Shown here piece by piece: positions 25,796 to 34,638 of a stretch of DNA of 64,000 nucleotides (its first letter is position 1; every line of letters starts with the position of its first letter). The DNA comes from Brevibacterium marinum (GTDB lineage: Bacteria; Actinomycetota; Actinomycetes; Actinomycetales; Brevibacteriaceae), in the NCBI RefSeq assembly GCF_011927955.1, contig NZ_JAATJN010000001.1:3472001-3536000 (forward strand), read 5' to 3'. The notes beneath the pieces are model-generated. The model did no database searches, was not told where the DNA came from, and saw only the letters and a list, made by a program, of their open reading frames with translations. The translations under genes and the position numbers were made by a program.

Positions 25796-27367
25796 ATGAA
25801 GGTCCGTCTCCCCCGCCGAGCGCTCGCGATCGGTTCAGCCCTTGCTCTCACATTCGGTCTGGCCGCATGCAGCGGAGGAGACTCCGAAGGCGGAGCGGCG
25901 GGTGACGCGATCGTCGCTGAGACCGCCTTCAACCTCAAGACGATCGATCCCCACCGCCAGTTCGAGTTCACCGGTTCGACGATCGACAATGCGATCTATC
26001 AGACGGCTCTCGAATTCGAGGACGGCGACCTGACCAAGCCGACCGACAGCCTGTGCTCATACGAGATGTCGGACAACGACAAGAAGATGACCCTGACGCT
26101 TGAGCAGAAGGATGCGAAGTTCTCCAACGGAGATCCCGTCACGGTCGACGACATCGTCTTCTCCTTCAAACGTCTGCAGGGCATCGAAGGCAACCCGTCC
26201 TTCTTCCTCGACGGCGTCACGGTCAAGAAGGTCGACGATGAGACCGTCGAGCTGATCAGCAAGAAGCCCAATCCCGCGCTTCCCTACATTCTCCCCAACT
26301 CCTCGATCGGCATCGTGAACTCGAAGGTCGTCAAGGAGAACGAGGGCACCACCGATAAGAACGACGGCGCCGAGCAGTTCCTCAACCAGAACTCGCAAGG
26401 ATCGGGCCCGTACAAGGTCGAGACATACGACGCCGACAGCAAAGTTGTGCTCACGGCCAACGAGCACTACAACGGACCGGCGCCGAAGTTCTCCAAGGTC
26501 GTCCTGCGCAATGTCTCCGCCGAAACTCAGGTCACTGACATCCAATCGGGTCAGGCTGATGTGTCCTTCGACCTCAGCTCGGACCAGGTGGAGACCCTCG
26601 ACAAGAACGCGGTCCAGATCTCGTCCCTGCCGTCGACGCGCAGCATCTACATCTTCAACAACACCGATGAGGAGATCGGTGGTCCCACGGCCGATCCCAA
26701 CTTCAGAAAGGCCGTCGCCTCGGCTCTGGACTACGACAAGATCCTCGATCTGGCCGGTGAGAACGGCCAGCGCATGGCCAGCCCGGTGCCGAACGAATTC
26801 AACGGGGCCGTACCCAAGGACCAGGCACCGGACCGTGACCTGGACAAGGCGAAGAAGCTGCTGGACGAGGCCGGCTACGAAGGCGAGGCCGTCCCCTTCC
26901 ACTACGCCAGCGACGAGGCGGTCAACGGCATGGACATCGCCCAGCTGGCACAGACGATTCAGGCCCAGCTCAAAGAGGCAGGCATCAAGCTCTCACTGAA
27001 ACCGGCACCGAGCGCCACACAGCTCGACGGCTTCCGTGCCGCAGAGCAGCCCATGGGAATCGGCACCTGGGGTGCCGACTACCCCGACCCATCGAACTAC
27101 AACGTCTTCGTCCCCGGAGGCAGCGTCGCCGAGCGTGTCAATTGGGCAGAGGGAGACAACCCCGAGATCGACGAACTGGCCGCGGCCGCCACCGAGACCG
27201 AAGGCGAGGACCGCGGACCCGCCTACGCCAAGCTGTTCCAAGCGACCACGGAGACCGGCATCTGGGTGCCCTTGGTCCAGCCGGTGAGCACGGTGGTCGT
27301 CAGCAATCGCATCGAATCCTACGTCTCCAACGCCGACGTCACATTCGACTTCGCGAAAGCTGAGTGA
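25796..27367 (+). CDS. Peptide ABC transporter substrate-binding lipoprotein (family 5)
   Basis: A 523-residue DppA/OppA-type binding protein. Its signal peptide ends in LAAC, with lipid attachment at Cys25, followed by SGGDSEGG. Family features include the N-terminal ETAFNLKTIDPHRQFEFT, FSNGDPVTVDDIVFSFKRL and the late IGTWGADYPDPSNY. A TAAGGA ribosome site precedes the ATG. It is first in a coupled operon with two permeases, two ATPases, an isoaspartyl dipeptidase and an antiporter, so isoaspartyl or ordinary dipeptides are the likely ligands. Confidence 0.92.
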   Translation: MKVRLPRRALAIGSALALTFGLAACSGGDSEGGAAGDAIVAETAFNLKTIDPHRQFEFTGSTIDNAIYQTALEFEDGDLTKPTDSLCSYEMSDNDKKMTLTLEQKDAKFSNGDPVTVDDIVFSFKRLQGIEGNPSFFLDGVTVKKVDDETVELISKKPNPALPYILPNSSIGIVNSKVVKENEGTTDKNDGAEQFLNQNSQGSGPYKVETYDADSKVVLTANEHYNGPAPKFSKVVLRNVSAETQVTDIQSGQADVSFDLSSDQVETLDKNAVQISSLPSTRSIYIFNNTDEEIGGPTADPNFRKAVASALDYDKILDLAGENGQRMASPVPNEFNGAVPKDQAPDRDLDKAKKLLDEAGYEGEAVPFHYASDEAVNGMDIAQLAQTIQAQLKEAGIKLSLKPAPSATQLDGFRAAEQPMGIGTWGADYPDPSNYNVFVPGGSVAERVNWAEGDNPEIDELAAAATETEGEDRGPAYAKLFQATTETGIWVPLVQPVSTVVVSNRIESYVSNADVTFDFAKAE

Positions 27368-28440
27368 GAATGTCGGTTTCGGCCACCGATCAGCAGAAGA
27401 ACCTCAGCCCACCGAAGATCCACCCGCTCCTGCGCTTCATCCTGGTCCGGATCGGAATCAGCATCCTCCTGATCTGGGGCGTGACCGTCGTGACGTTCCT
27501 GATGACGAACCTGGTTCCGACGGACCCGGTGGCCGCCATCCTGGGAGATCGTGCCGCTGCGGACCCTGAGATCGTGGCCCAGACGCGTGATCGACTCGGT
27601 TTGGATCAGCCCCTGATCGTCCAGTACATCACCTACCTGGGCAATCTGCTCCACGGTGATCTGGGAGTGTCCAATCAGACGCGGGTTCCGGTGCTGGAGT
27701 CGATCGGGCAGGTATTCCCCGCGTCGATCGAACTCGGCATCGGAGCGATCCTCCTGTCCGTGATCATCGGTCTGCTGCTGGGGCTGCTCAGCGCGCTCAA
27801 ACAGAACACGATCGTCGACCACGCCATCCGCACACTGAGCCTGATCGGCATCTCGGCCCCGACGTTCTGGATCGCGGCGGTCGGCTACTTCGTCTTCTTC
27901 TTCAAACTCAGAGTCGTCGGCGGGGCCGGCCGACTCGACCCCTGGCTCACACCGCCTCCCCGCGTGACGGGCCTGTACACGGTCGATTCCCTCCTGGCCG
28001 GTCAGATGGCCACATTCACCAATGCGCTCGGGCATCTGATCCTCCCCTCGTGCGTCCTTGCGCTGTTCACGATCGGACTGTTGACACGGTTCAGCCGCTC
28101 GAGCGTGCTCGACATCATCAAACTCGACTACGTCACGGCAGCCAGGGCGAAGGGGCTGGCCCCTCGGACGGTCGTATTCAAGTACATCTTCCGCGGCGCT
28201 CTGGTCCCGGTCATCACGGTCGTCGGTCTGGCCTTCGGGTCACTGCTGTCCGGGGCGGTGCTCACGGAGACCGTCTTCGCCTGGAACGGCCTCGGGCAGT
28301 ATGCCTACCGCGGAGCGACGACTCTCGACCTGCCCGTGATCATGGGTGTCGGCCTCGTCATCGGAATCGTCTACATCATCGTCAATTTCGTCGTCGACCT
28401 GATCTACGGCTTCGTCGACCCGAGAGTGAGGGTGCGATGA
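27364..28440 (+). CDS. Peptide ABC transporter permease (DppB-like)
   Basis: A 358-residue inner permease of the DppB/OppB group. The long first extracytoplasmic loop (PTDPVAAILGDRAAADPEIV, then RLGLDQPLIVQY) follows the first helix, and the C-terminal coupling helix includes YVTAARAKGLAPRTVVFKY. The GTG at 27364 overlaps the binding-protein stop codon (GTGA); an ATG two codons later is possible. Six membrane helices are visible. Confidence 0.92.
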   Translation: MRMSVSATDQQKNLSPPKIHPLLRFILVRIGISILLIWGVTVVTFLMTNLVPTDPVAAILGDRAAADPEIVAQTRDRLGLDQPLIVQYITYLGNLLHGDLGVSNQTRVPVLESIGQVFPASIELGIGAILLSVIIGLLLGLLSALKQNTIVDHAIRTLSLIGISAPTFWIAAVGYFVFFFKLRVVGGAGRLDPWLTPPPRVTGLYTVDSLLAGQMATFTNALGHLILPSCVLALFTIGLLTRFSRSSVLDIIKLDYVTAARAKGLAPRTVVFKYIFRGALVPVITVVGLAFGSLLSGAVLTETVFAWNGLGQYAYRGATTLDLPVIMGVGLVIGIVYIIVNFVVDLIYGFVDPRVRVR

Positions 28441-29378
28441 GCATCGGTTCACCCAAACAGCCACCGACGAATGCCGATTCCACCGGCGCCGAGGCTCTCG
28501 ACCGCAATCCCCTCGACCCCGGAATCAAACGGTGGAGACCGAGATTCCCGAAGGCGCTGCGCACGCCGCTCGGCTTCGTCGGGGCCGCCATCCTGCTCAT
28601 CTGGCTGCTCGTGGCGCTCTTCGCCCCGCTGCTGGCGCCCTTCGACCCGCTCGCCCAGAACTTCGGACGCCTGCTCGCCCCCGGCTCGGAGAACCCACTC
28701 GGCACCGACACCCTCGGACGCGATGTCTTCTCCCGCATCGTCGTGGCCGCGCGCACGACTCTTCCGGCAGCGGTCTTCGTCGTTTTGTGCTCAGCCGTGA
28801 TGGGGTCCGTGCTGGGCGCCATCGCCGGCTACTTCGGCCGGTTCGTCGATGAGATCATCATGCGCATCGCCGATCTCGTCTTCGCCTTCCCCACGATCAT
28901 CCTCGCCATGGTGATCGCAGCGGCGCTCGGCCCCGGGCTGAAGAATGCGATCATCGCCATCCTCCTCGTGTCGTGGCCATCCTATGCGCGCGTCACCAGG
29001 TCGCTGGTGATGACGGCCCGCAGCAGCGAATACGTCATCGCCGGTCGACTGCTCGGCTTCAGCGCCGGCAAGTCGCTGCTGCGCGAGATCGCTCCCAATG
29101 TGGTCTCGCCCATTGTCGTCCTGGCCACCTTGGACGTGGGCACCGCGATCCTGACGATGGCGGGGCTGTCGTTCCTCGCCCTGGGCGTCGTTCCCCCGAC
29201 GCCCGATTGGGGAGCGATGATCAGTGAAGGCGTCTCCCAGTTCTCCGCATGGTGGATCGCCTTCTTCCCCGGCCTGTGCATCCTCACCATCGTCGTGGCC
29301 TTCAATTTCATCGGAGACAGCCTGCGGGACACCCTCGATCCGCACACCGCGCAGGAAGTGGGAGAGACAACGAAATGA
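28437..29378 (+). CDS. Peptide ABC transporter permease (DppC-like)
   Basis: A 313-residue DppC/OppC-type permease with a cytoplasmic N-terminal extension before the first helix. It carries the GTDTLGRDVFSRIVVAAR segment, the coupling loop YVIAGRLLGFSAGKSLLREI and PDWGAMISEG near the C terminus. The ATG overlaps the preceding stop (ATGA), which decides the start against a much longer frame inside the dppB-like gene. Confidence 0.92.
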   Translation: MSIGSPKQPPTNADSTGAEALDRNPLDPGIKRWRPRFPKALRTPLGFVGAAILLIWLLVALFAPLLAPFDPLAQNFGRLLAPGSENPLGTDTLGRDVFSRIVVAARTTLPAAVFVVLCSAVMGSVLGAIAGYFGRFVDEIIMRIADLVFAFPTIILAMVIAAALGPGLKNAIIAILLVSWPSYARVTRSLVMTARSSEYVIAGRLLGFSAGKSLLREIAPNVVSPIVVLATLDVGTAILTMAGLSFLALGVVPPTPDWGAMISEGVSQFSAWWIAFFPGLCILTIVVAFNFIGDSLRDTLDPHTAQEVGETTK

Positions 29379-30169
29379 GCGTCATCAGCATTCGCGATCT
29401 CAACCTGACAGTGACGACGGGCGCTCAGGAGAAGCACATCCTTCGCGATGTGTCCTTCGAACTCGAAGCCGGGAAGATCACCGGTGTCGCCGGGGCATCG
29501 GGATCTGGCAAGACCCAGACCGGGATGGCCATCATGGGCCTGTCACCGGATCGGTCGACGCTGTCGGGCAGCATCGACTTCGCCGGCACCGAACTCGTCG
29601 GGCTGCCGTCGAAGAAGCACAATCGCCTGCGCGGAAGGCAGCTGTCGATGGTGTTCCAGGACCCGTCCTCGGCGTTCCACCCCATGCTCTCGGTCGGCGA
29701 CCAGATCACCGACCATCTCCGGCACCACAGAAAGGTCTCGAAGAAGGAGGCCCTCCGGCACGCGATCAGGATCCTCGGACAGACGAAGGTGCCCAGTCCG
29801 GAGGAGGCGATCTCGAAATACCCTCACCAATTCTCGGGCGGGCAGCTGCAGCGCATCGCCTTCGCCTCGGCGATCATCTGCGAACCGAAGGTCCTCATCG
29901 CCGACGAACCGACCACGGCCCTCGACGTCACCGTTCAGGCGGGAATCCTGCGCCTGCTGCGTGAGCTCTGCGATGATCTCAACCTCGCCGTCCTGCTGGT
30001 CACTCACGACTTCGGCGTTCTGTCCTCGGTGGCCGACACCATCGTCGTGATGGAGAACGGGCTGGTTGTCGAGACCGGCGATCGGGAACCGCTGATCACG
30101 GCACCCCGGCACGAATACACCCGATCGCTCATCGAATCACTGCCCGGAGCGGAGGTCTCACCCCGATGA
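29375..30169 (+). CDS. Peptide ABC transporter ATP-binding protein (DppD-like)
   Basis: A 264-residue ATPase. Walker A is GASGSGKTQT, the Q-loop is MVFQDPSSAFHPML, the signature is FSGGQLQRIAFA, Walker B is VLIADEPTTALD and the switch is LVTHDFGV. The Lys-Thr-Gln after Walker A glycine is a mild variation. ATGA overlap with the permease fixes the start. It is shorter than typical DppD at the C terminus, which normally includes an oligopeptide-binding extension. Confidence 0.92.
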   Translation: MSVISIRDLNLTVTTGAQEKHILRDVSFELEAGKITGVAGASGSGKTQTGMAIMGLSPDRSTLSGSIDFAGTELVGLPSKKHNRLRGRQLSMVFQDPSSAFHPMLSVGDQITDHLRHHRKVSKKEALRHAIRILGQTKVPSPEEAISKYPHQFSGGQLQRIAFASAIICEPKVLIADEPTTALDVTVQAGILRLLRELCDDLNLAVLLVTHDFGVLSSVADTIVVMENGLVVETGDREPLITAPRHEYTRSLIESLPGAEVSPR

Positions 30170-30978
30170 CGACCACAACGAAGGCCGACACCCGAACGCC
30201 CGAGCAGCCGCTGCTCGAACTCGACGACATCGCCTGCGAGTACAAGCTCGACGGAGGCGGACGATTCCGCGCCGTCAGCGACGTCTCACTGCAGCTGGGC
30301 CGATCAGAAGTCCTCGGACTCGTCGGCGAATCAGGTTGCGGGAAGTCGACGCTGGCCAAGCTCATCTGCGGACTCGAGAAACCCGCCGACGGACGCATCA
30401 CCTTCGACTCGCACCCGGTGAAACCACTCGGCCTGGGCCGCCGCCCCAAACAGCTGCTGGGGATCCAGATGGTGTTCCAGAACCCCTACGCATCCCTGAA
30501 CCCACGCAGACGCATCAGAGATCAGCTCACCGATGCCCTCGCCCTCGATCCGGATCGGAGGTGGACGGTGGAGACCCTCCTCGAGGCGGTCGACCTGCCC
30601 ATCGACGCCGCCCAGAGGTTCTCCCATTCGTTCTCCGGCGGCCAACGACAGCGCATCGCCATCGCCCGCGCGCTCGCCGCCGGGCCCAAAGTGCTCGTCG
30701 GAGACGAGCCGATCGCCTCGCTCGATGCCTTCCTCCAAGCTAGAATCGCCACGATGATGAGGGACCTGGCCATCGACTCGGGCGCATCGATGATCTTCAT
30801 CAGCCACGACCTCTCCGTCGTCCATGAGATCGCCGACCGAGTGGCGGTCATGGAATCCGGTGGGGTCGTCGAAATAGGCCCGACCGAACAGATCTGGAAC
30901 GATCCCCAGCACCCGTACACGAAGAAGCTGCTCAGCGCCATCCCCCGGGTCGACGGCAAGGGGATCATCCCGGGGTAA
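30166..30978 (+). CDS. Peptide ABC transporter ATP-binding protein (DppF-like)
   Basis: A 270-residue ATPase with Walker A GESGCGKST, the OppF-type MVFQNPYASLNPRRRI Q-loop, signature FSGGQRQRIAIARAL, Walker B VLVGDEPIASLD and SHDLSVV. The ATG overlaps the stop of the preceding ATPase gene. It forms a heterodimeric motor with that protein. The next gene, an isoaspartyl dipeptidase, follows after 23 bases. Confidence 0.92.
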   Translation: MTTTTKADTRTPEQPLLELDDIACEYKLDGGGRFRAVSDVSLQLGRSEVLGLVGESGCGKSTLAKLICGLEKPADGRITFDSHPVKPLGLGRRPKQLLGIQMVFQNPYASLNPRRRIRDQLTDALALDPDRRWTVETLLEAVDLPIDAAQRFSHSFSGGQRQRIAIARALAAGPKVLVGDEPIASLDAFLQARIATMMRDLAIDSGASMIFISHDLSVVHEIADRVAVMESGGVVEIGPTEQIWNDPQHPYTKKLLSAIPRVDGKGIIPG

Positions 30979-31001
30979 GAGCTGCAAGGAGGAGACAGAC
31001 C

Positions 31002-32144
31002 ATGGTGACATTGGTGCGCGGGGCCGAGATCTGCGCCCCCGAACGGCTCGGACAGCAGGACATCCTCATCGAAGGTCAGCAGATCGCCCATATCGGCGAC
31101 ATATCCGCCGAGGCGGTGCGGAACCTTCCCGACGCCCACGTCGTCGATGCTCGAGGACTGACCGCCACCCCCGGATTCATCGACCCGCATGTCCACATCG
31201 CCGGTGGAGGCGGCGAAGGCGGGTATGCCAACCGCACCCCGGAGATCCGGGTCGGCGATATCGTGGCTGCCGGGGTGACCACGGTCATCGGCTGCCTGGG
31301 AACCGACGGTGTGACCCGCAGCCATGCCGATCTCCTCGCCAAGGCGAGAGGGCTCGAGGCCGAGGGCGTCTCCACCTTCATCTATACGGGCAGCTACCAG
31401 GTCCCGGCACGGACCCTGACCGGAAGCGTCGTCGATGATCTCGTCCTCATCGACAAGGTCATCGGCGTCGGAGAGGTCGCGATCTCCGACCGCCGATCGT
31501 TCCAGCCCACCGTCGAGGCTCTGGCCGATCTCGTCAGCCAGAGCCATGTCGGCGGGCTGCTGTCCGGCAAGGCCGGCATCACCCACTTCCATGTCGGTCC
31601 TCACTCGGCCCGTCTTGCCCCGCTGCACCGGCTACTCGACGAATATCCGATCGCCCCGCAGTCTGTCTACGCCACCCACGTGACCAGAAGTCCCGAGCTT
31701 CTCGCCGATGCGGTGGATCTGGCGGCCAAGGGAGCCACGGTCGATATGACGGCCGGGTCGACGACGGCGGAATCGGTCAGACGCTATGTCGACCTCGGCG
31801 GGGATCTCAGTCGTCTCACGCTGTCCTCCGATGCCAACGGAAGCCTGCCGGAGTTCGACGATCGCGGGCGGCTCATCGGCATGGAGGTGGCCACGCAGAC
31901 GACCCTGTACGAGCAGGTGTGGGCATGCGCGGAGGCGCTCGACATCGATCTGTCCCAAGCCGTCTCCCTTGTCACCTCAAACACCGCAGACGCCCTCGGA
32001 CTCGGTCACAAGGGCCGCATTCGCGCAGGCTGCGATGCCGACATCCTCCTCACCGACGACCAGCATGCCATCCAGATAGCCTTCGCCCGAGGACGAGAGG
32101 TCATCCGTGATGGCGAACCACAGATCCGAGGCACCTTCGAATGA
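31002..32144 (+). CDS. iadA: Isoaspartyl dipeptidase (beta-aspartyl peptidase)
   Basis: A binuclear amidohydrolase of 380 residues that cleaves beta-linked L-isoAsp-Xaa dipeptides derived from damaged proteins. Visible features are FIDPHVHIAGGGGEGGYANRTPE (first two His metal ligands and the substrate loop), VGEVAISDRRSFQPT, THFHVGP, YATHVTR and SSDANGSLP with the catalytic Asp. From memory, the E. coli enzyme has a carboxylated Lys where this one shows Glu in GEVAISD; a Glu here is plausible as a bridging ligand. AAGGAGG lies nine bases before the ATG. Linkage to the importer suggests uptake followed by cytoplasmic hydrolysis. Confidence 0.9.
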   Translation: MVTLVRGAEICAPERLGQQDILIEGQQIAHIGDISAEAVRNLPDAHVVDARGLTATPGFIDPHVHIAGGGGEGGYANRTPEIRVGDIVAAGVTTVIGCLGTDGVTRSHADLLAKARGLEAEGVSTFIYTGSYQVPARTLTGSVVDDLVLIDKVIGVGEVAISDRRSFQPTVEALADLVSQSHVGGLLSGKAGITHFHVGPHSARLAPLHRLLDEYPIAPQSVYATHVTRSPELLADAVDLAAKGATVDMTAGSTTAESVRRYVDLGGDLSRLTLSSDANGSLPEFDDRGRLIGMEVATQTTLYEQVWACAEALDIDLSQAVSLVTSNTADALGLGHKGRIRAGCDADILLTDDQHAIQIAFARGREVIRDGEPQIRGTFE

Positions 32145-33583
32145 GCCACGAGCACGACACGACGACTGTCACTGACGATGTCGACCGGAAGCGTCCGCCC
32201 CTGGGCTGGTCGCTCGTCCCGCTGGGAGCAATGCTCGTGCTTCTGGCAGTCGGCTACGGCGTCTTCGGCCTCGCACCCGAACCGCTGCTGATCCTGTCCG
32301 CGATCATCGCCGGCCTCGTGGCCCTGCGGATGGGCCTGACCTGGGAAGAGATGCTCCTGGGCATCCGAGAGAAACTCGACACTGCGATGCCGGCGCTGCT
32401 CGTGCTCATCTCCATCGGCATCCTCATCGGCACGTGGATGATCTCGGGCACCATTCCGATGATGATCTACTACGGCCTCGGGCTCATCAGCGCACAGTTC
32501 ATCGTCCTCATCGCCTTCGTCATCTCGGCGATCGTCTCGGTCATCACCGGAACCTCCTGGGGTTCGGCAGGAACAGTGGGAGTCGCCCTCATGGGCATCG
32601 CCACGGGTCTCGACGCACCGCTGGCGGCGACGGCCGGTGCCATCGTCGCCGGTGCGTACTTCGGCGACAAGCTCTCACCGCTCTCGGACACGACGAACCT
32701 CGCGCCGATCGCTGCCGGCACCACCCTGTGGGAGCACATCCGGCACATGCTCTACACCACGATCCCGGCCACGATCGTGGCGCTGGCGCTCTACCTGTTC
32801 GTCGGCATCAATCAGCGCTCGGGTGGGACCGATTCGGATCAGATCAGTGCGGTCACCACAACCTTGGACGGATTGTTCTCCTTCAACGTCCTCCTGCTCC
32901 TGCCGATGCTCATCGTCCTCGGCGGAGCGATTCTCAAACTGCCCACGCTGCCGACGATCATCGGTTCCTCGCTGGTCGCCGGCATTCTCGCCGCGATCTT
33001 CCAGAAGGTCAGCATGGAGTCGATCTTCGCGTCCACCGTCGACGGCTTCTCACCGGACATGCTCGAGGTCGGGTCCTCGACTCTGAACAATCTGGATCCT
33101 CAGGTCGTCGAGCTGGTGACCCAGGGCGGGATGGCGTCGATGACCGGTGTCATCCTCATCGCGTTCAGTGCCTTCGCCTTCGCCGGCATCATGTCGAGCT
33201 CCGGTGCCCTCGAGACAATCATCCGGTCGCTGCTGAAGTTCGTGAAGCGCACAGGCGATCTTGTCCTCTCCACGGTGGTCTCATGCGTCACGATGGCCGT
33301 CGTGACCGGCAATTCCTATCTCTCGATCATCGTCCCGGGCGAACTGTTCAAGCAGGCCTACGCGGACCGGGGGCTGGACGCCAAGAACCTCTCACGCACG
33401 CTCGAGGACTCCGGGACCGTCGTCGTTCCGCTCGTTCCGTGGTCCTCGGCAGGTGTGTACATGGCCGGCGTTCTGGGGGTCTCCGTCCTCGACTATGCCC
33501 CGTGGGCGGTGTTCTGCTATGTCGGCTTCGCCTTCGCGATCCTGCTCGGGTACACCGGATTCGGCATCGCCAAACGACGTTGA
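32141..33583 (+). CDS. NhaC-family Na+/H+ antiporter
   Basis: A 480-residue, roughly twelve-helix carrier of the NhaC group. The family signature GAYFGDKLSPLSDTTNLA and the GTSWGSAGTVG loop are clear, and a second conserved VTGNSYLSIIVPGELF motif is near the end. The ATG overlaps the iadA stop (ATGA), so it is the last gene of the operon. NhaC-type carriers include malate/lactate and other exchangers; here it may balance ions or export an amino acid released by peptide breakdown. Confidence 0.88.
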   Translation: MSHEHDTTTVTDDVDRKRPPLGWSLVPLGAMLVLLAVGYGVFGLAPEPLLILSAIIAGLVALRMGLTWEEMLLGIREKLDTAMPALLVLISIGILIGTWMISGTIPMMIYYGLGLISAQFIVLIAFVISAIVSVITGTSWGSAGTVGVALMGIATGLDAPLAATAGAIVAGAYFGDKLSPLSDTTNLAPIAAGTTLWEHIRHMLYTTIPATIVALALYLFVGINQRSGGTDSDQISAVTTTLDGLFSFNVLLLLPMLIVLGGAILKLPTLPTIIGSSLVAGILAAIFQKVSMESIFASTVDGFSPDMLEVGSSTLNNLDPQVVELVTQGGMASMTGVILIAFSAFAFAGIMSSSGALETIIRSLLKFVKRTGDLVLSTVVSCVTMAVVTGNSYLSIIVPGELFKQAYADRGLDAKNLSRTLEDSGTVVVPLVPWSSAGVYMAGVLGVSVLDYAPWAVFCYVGFAFAILLGYTGFGIAKRR

Positions 33584-33631
33584 ACCCGGTCCACGTCACC
33601 GGCCGCCCCACCGCACACCCGCTAGCCGTAC

Positions 33632-33689
33632 GTGCGGGCGTCGAGCACAAGTGGCGCACCAGGGTATGTTCGCCTAGCGGGTGTTGCGG
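33632..33689. repeat. 58-bp dispersed repeat, copy B, inside a larger hairpin
   Basis: The partner of 25500-25557. Its right end CTAGCGGGTGTTGCGG (33674-33689) is complementary, with one base gap, to CCGCACACCCGCTAG at 33611-33625. The whole element can thus fold as a long-stem structure between the ends of the convergent nhaC-type and araC genes. Confidence 0.55.
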
Positions 33690-33732
33690 GCGGCGGGGCA
33701 GGGCGCAACGCTGTGTGTCTTCCGTTCGTGTG

Positions 33733-34629
33733 TCATCTCAATTCGCGGGCTCTGAGGTACTCGCGGGGTGTGTATCCGGTGACGCGATGAAAATCGGTCG
33801 TGAAGTGGGATTGGTCGAACCATCCGAACATCACCGCGAGTTCGGCAGATGAACGATCCCACCCGTGATCGATCGCGGCCACCGCATCACGGACACGAGC
33901 CCGAGTGAGGATTCTCTTGACCCCGACACCGCAATGCCTTTGGAACATCCGCTGCAGCGACCGTTCGCTCATGTCGCAGCGCGCTGACAGTTCGCCGAGG
34001 CTGATGACGCTCGGGTCGTCGAGAAGATCCAGCATCCGTGTGAACCGGGCATAGCCCTCGGTCATCGTCGGGTGCCGAGACAGCAGCCACGTCTGAAGCG
34101 TCTCAGCGGCAAAGCGCAGGTCGGAATCACGAACCTGGTCGAGGACAAGGTGCTCCTCGAGGCCCAGTTGGGCCTCAATGACCGGAAACCAGTCAGCGGC
34201 CGGCACCGTCGTGTCCCGAATCGATGCCGGTGACTCGTTCGCAAACGCCAGAGTGCCGCCGAGGCGAAAATTGACACCGATGACACCACCCCGACCGTAG
34301 AGGCCCACATCGAATCGACGAGTGGTCACCGGCCCCGTCAGCCACGTCCCCGCCCCGCTCGTATTCGCTCGATGGATGTCGCCGAACTCCACGGTGAGGT
34401 TGATCCCCGGTTCCGATACGGTCGCCGTCTGATAGCGCTCACCTTCGGACAGATCCCAGGTCACCGACCACAAGCGCTTCACCCAGGGGCGCAGCTCCTC
34501 GGCTACCGCTGCCGGAACCGAATACCGGGCGTGCTCGAGCATCTGCGCAGGTTTGAGCACACGCCCGTAGAAATGGTCGGGAGGCACCTCCCCCGATGGC
34601 GGTTTCTTCCTATCGACGACATCGTCCAT
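33733..34629 (-). CDS. AraC-family transcriptional regulator
   Basis: A 298-residue regulator with an N-terminal cupin-like ligand domain of the DUF6597 kind (RPWVKRLWSVTWDL, GPVTTRRFDVGLYGRGGVIGVNFRLGG in two parts). The C-terminal double helix-turn-helix includes LSARCDMSERSLQRMFQRHCGV and FGWFDQSHFTTDFHRVTGYTPREY. The ATG at 34629 gives the expected domain layout, but no good ribosome site is visible and only nine bases separate it from the divergent VOC gene. The true start may be the Met at residue 30. Confidence 0.87.
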   Translation of the reverse strand: MDDVVDRKKPPSGEVPPDHFYGRVLKPAQMLEHARYSVPAAVAEELRPWVKRLWSVTWDLSEGERYQTATVSEPGINLTVEFGDIHRANTSGAGTWLTGPVTTRRFDVGLYGRGGVIGVNFRLGGTLAFANESPASIRDTTVPAADWFPVIEAQLGLEEHLVLDQVRDSDLRFAAETLQTWLLSRHPTMTEGYARFTRMLDLLDDPSVISLGELSARCDMSERSLQRMFQRHCGVGVKRILTRARVRDAVAAIDHGWDRSSAELAVMFGWFDQSHFTTDFHRVTGYTPREYLRARELR

Positions 34630-34638
34630 GGAACAAGA

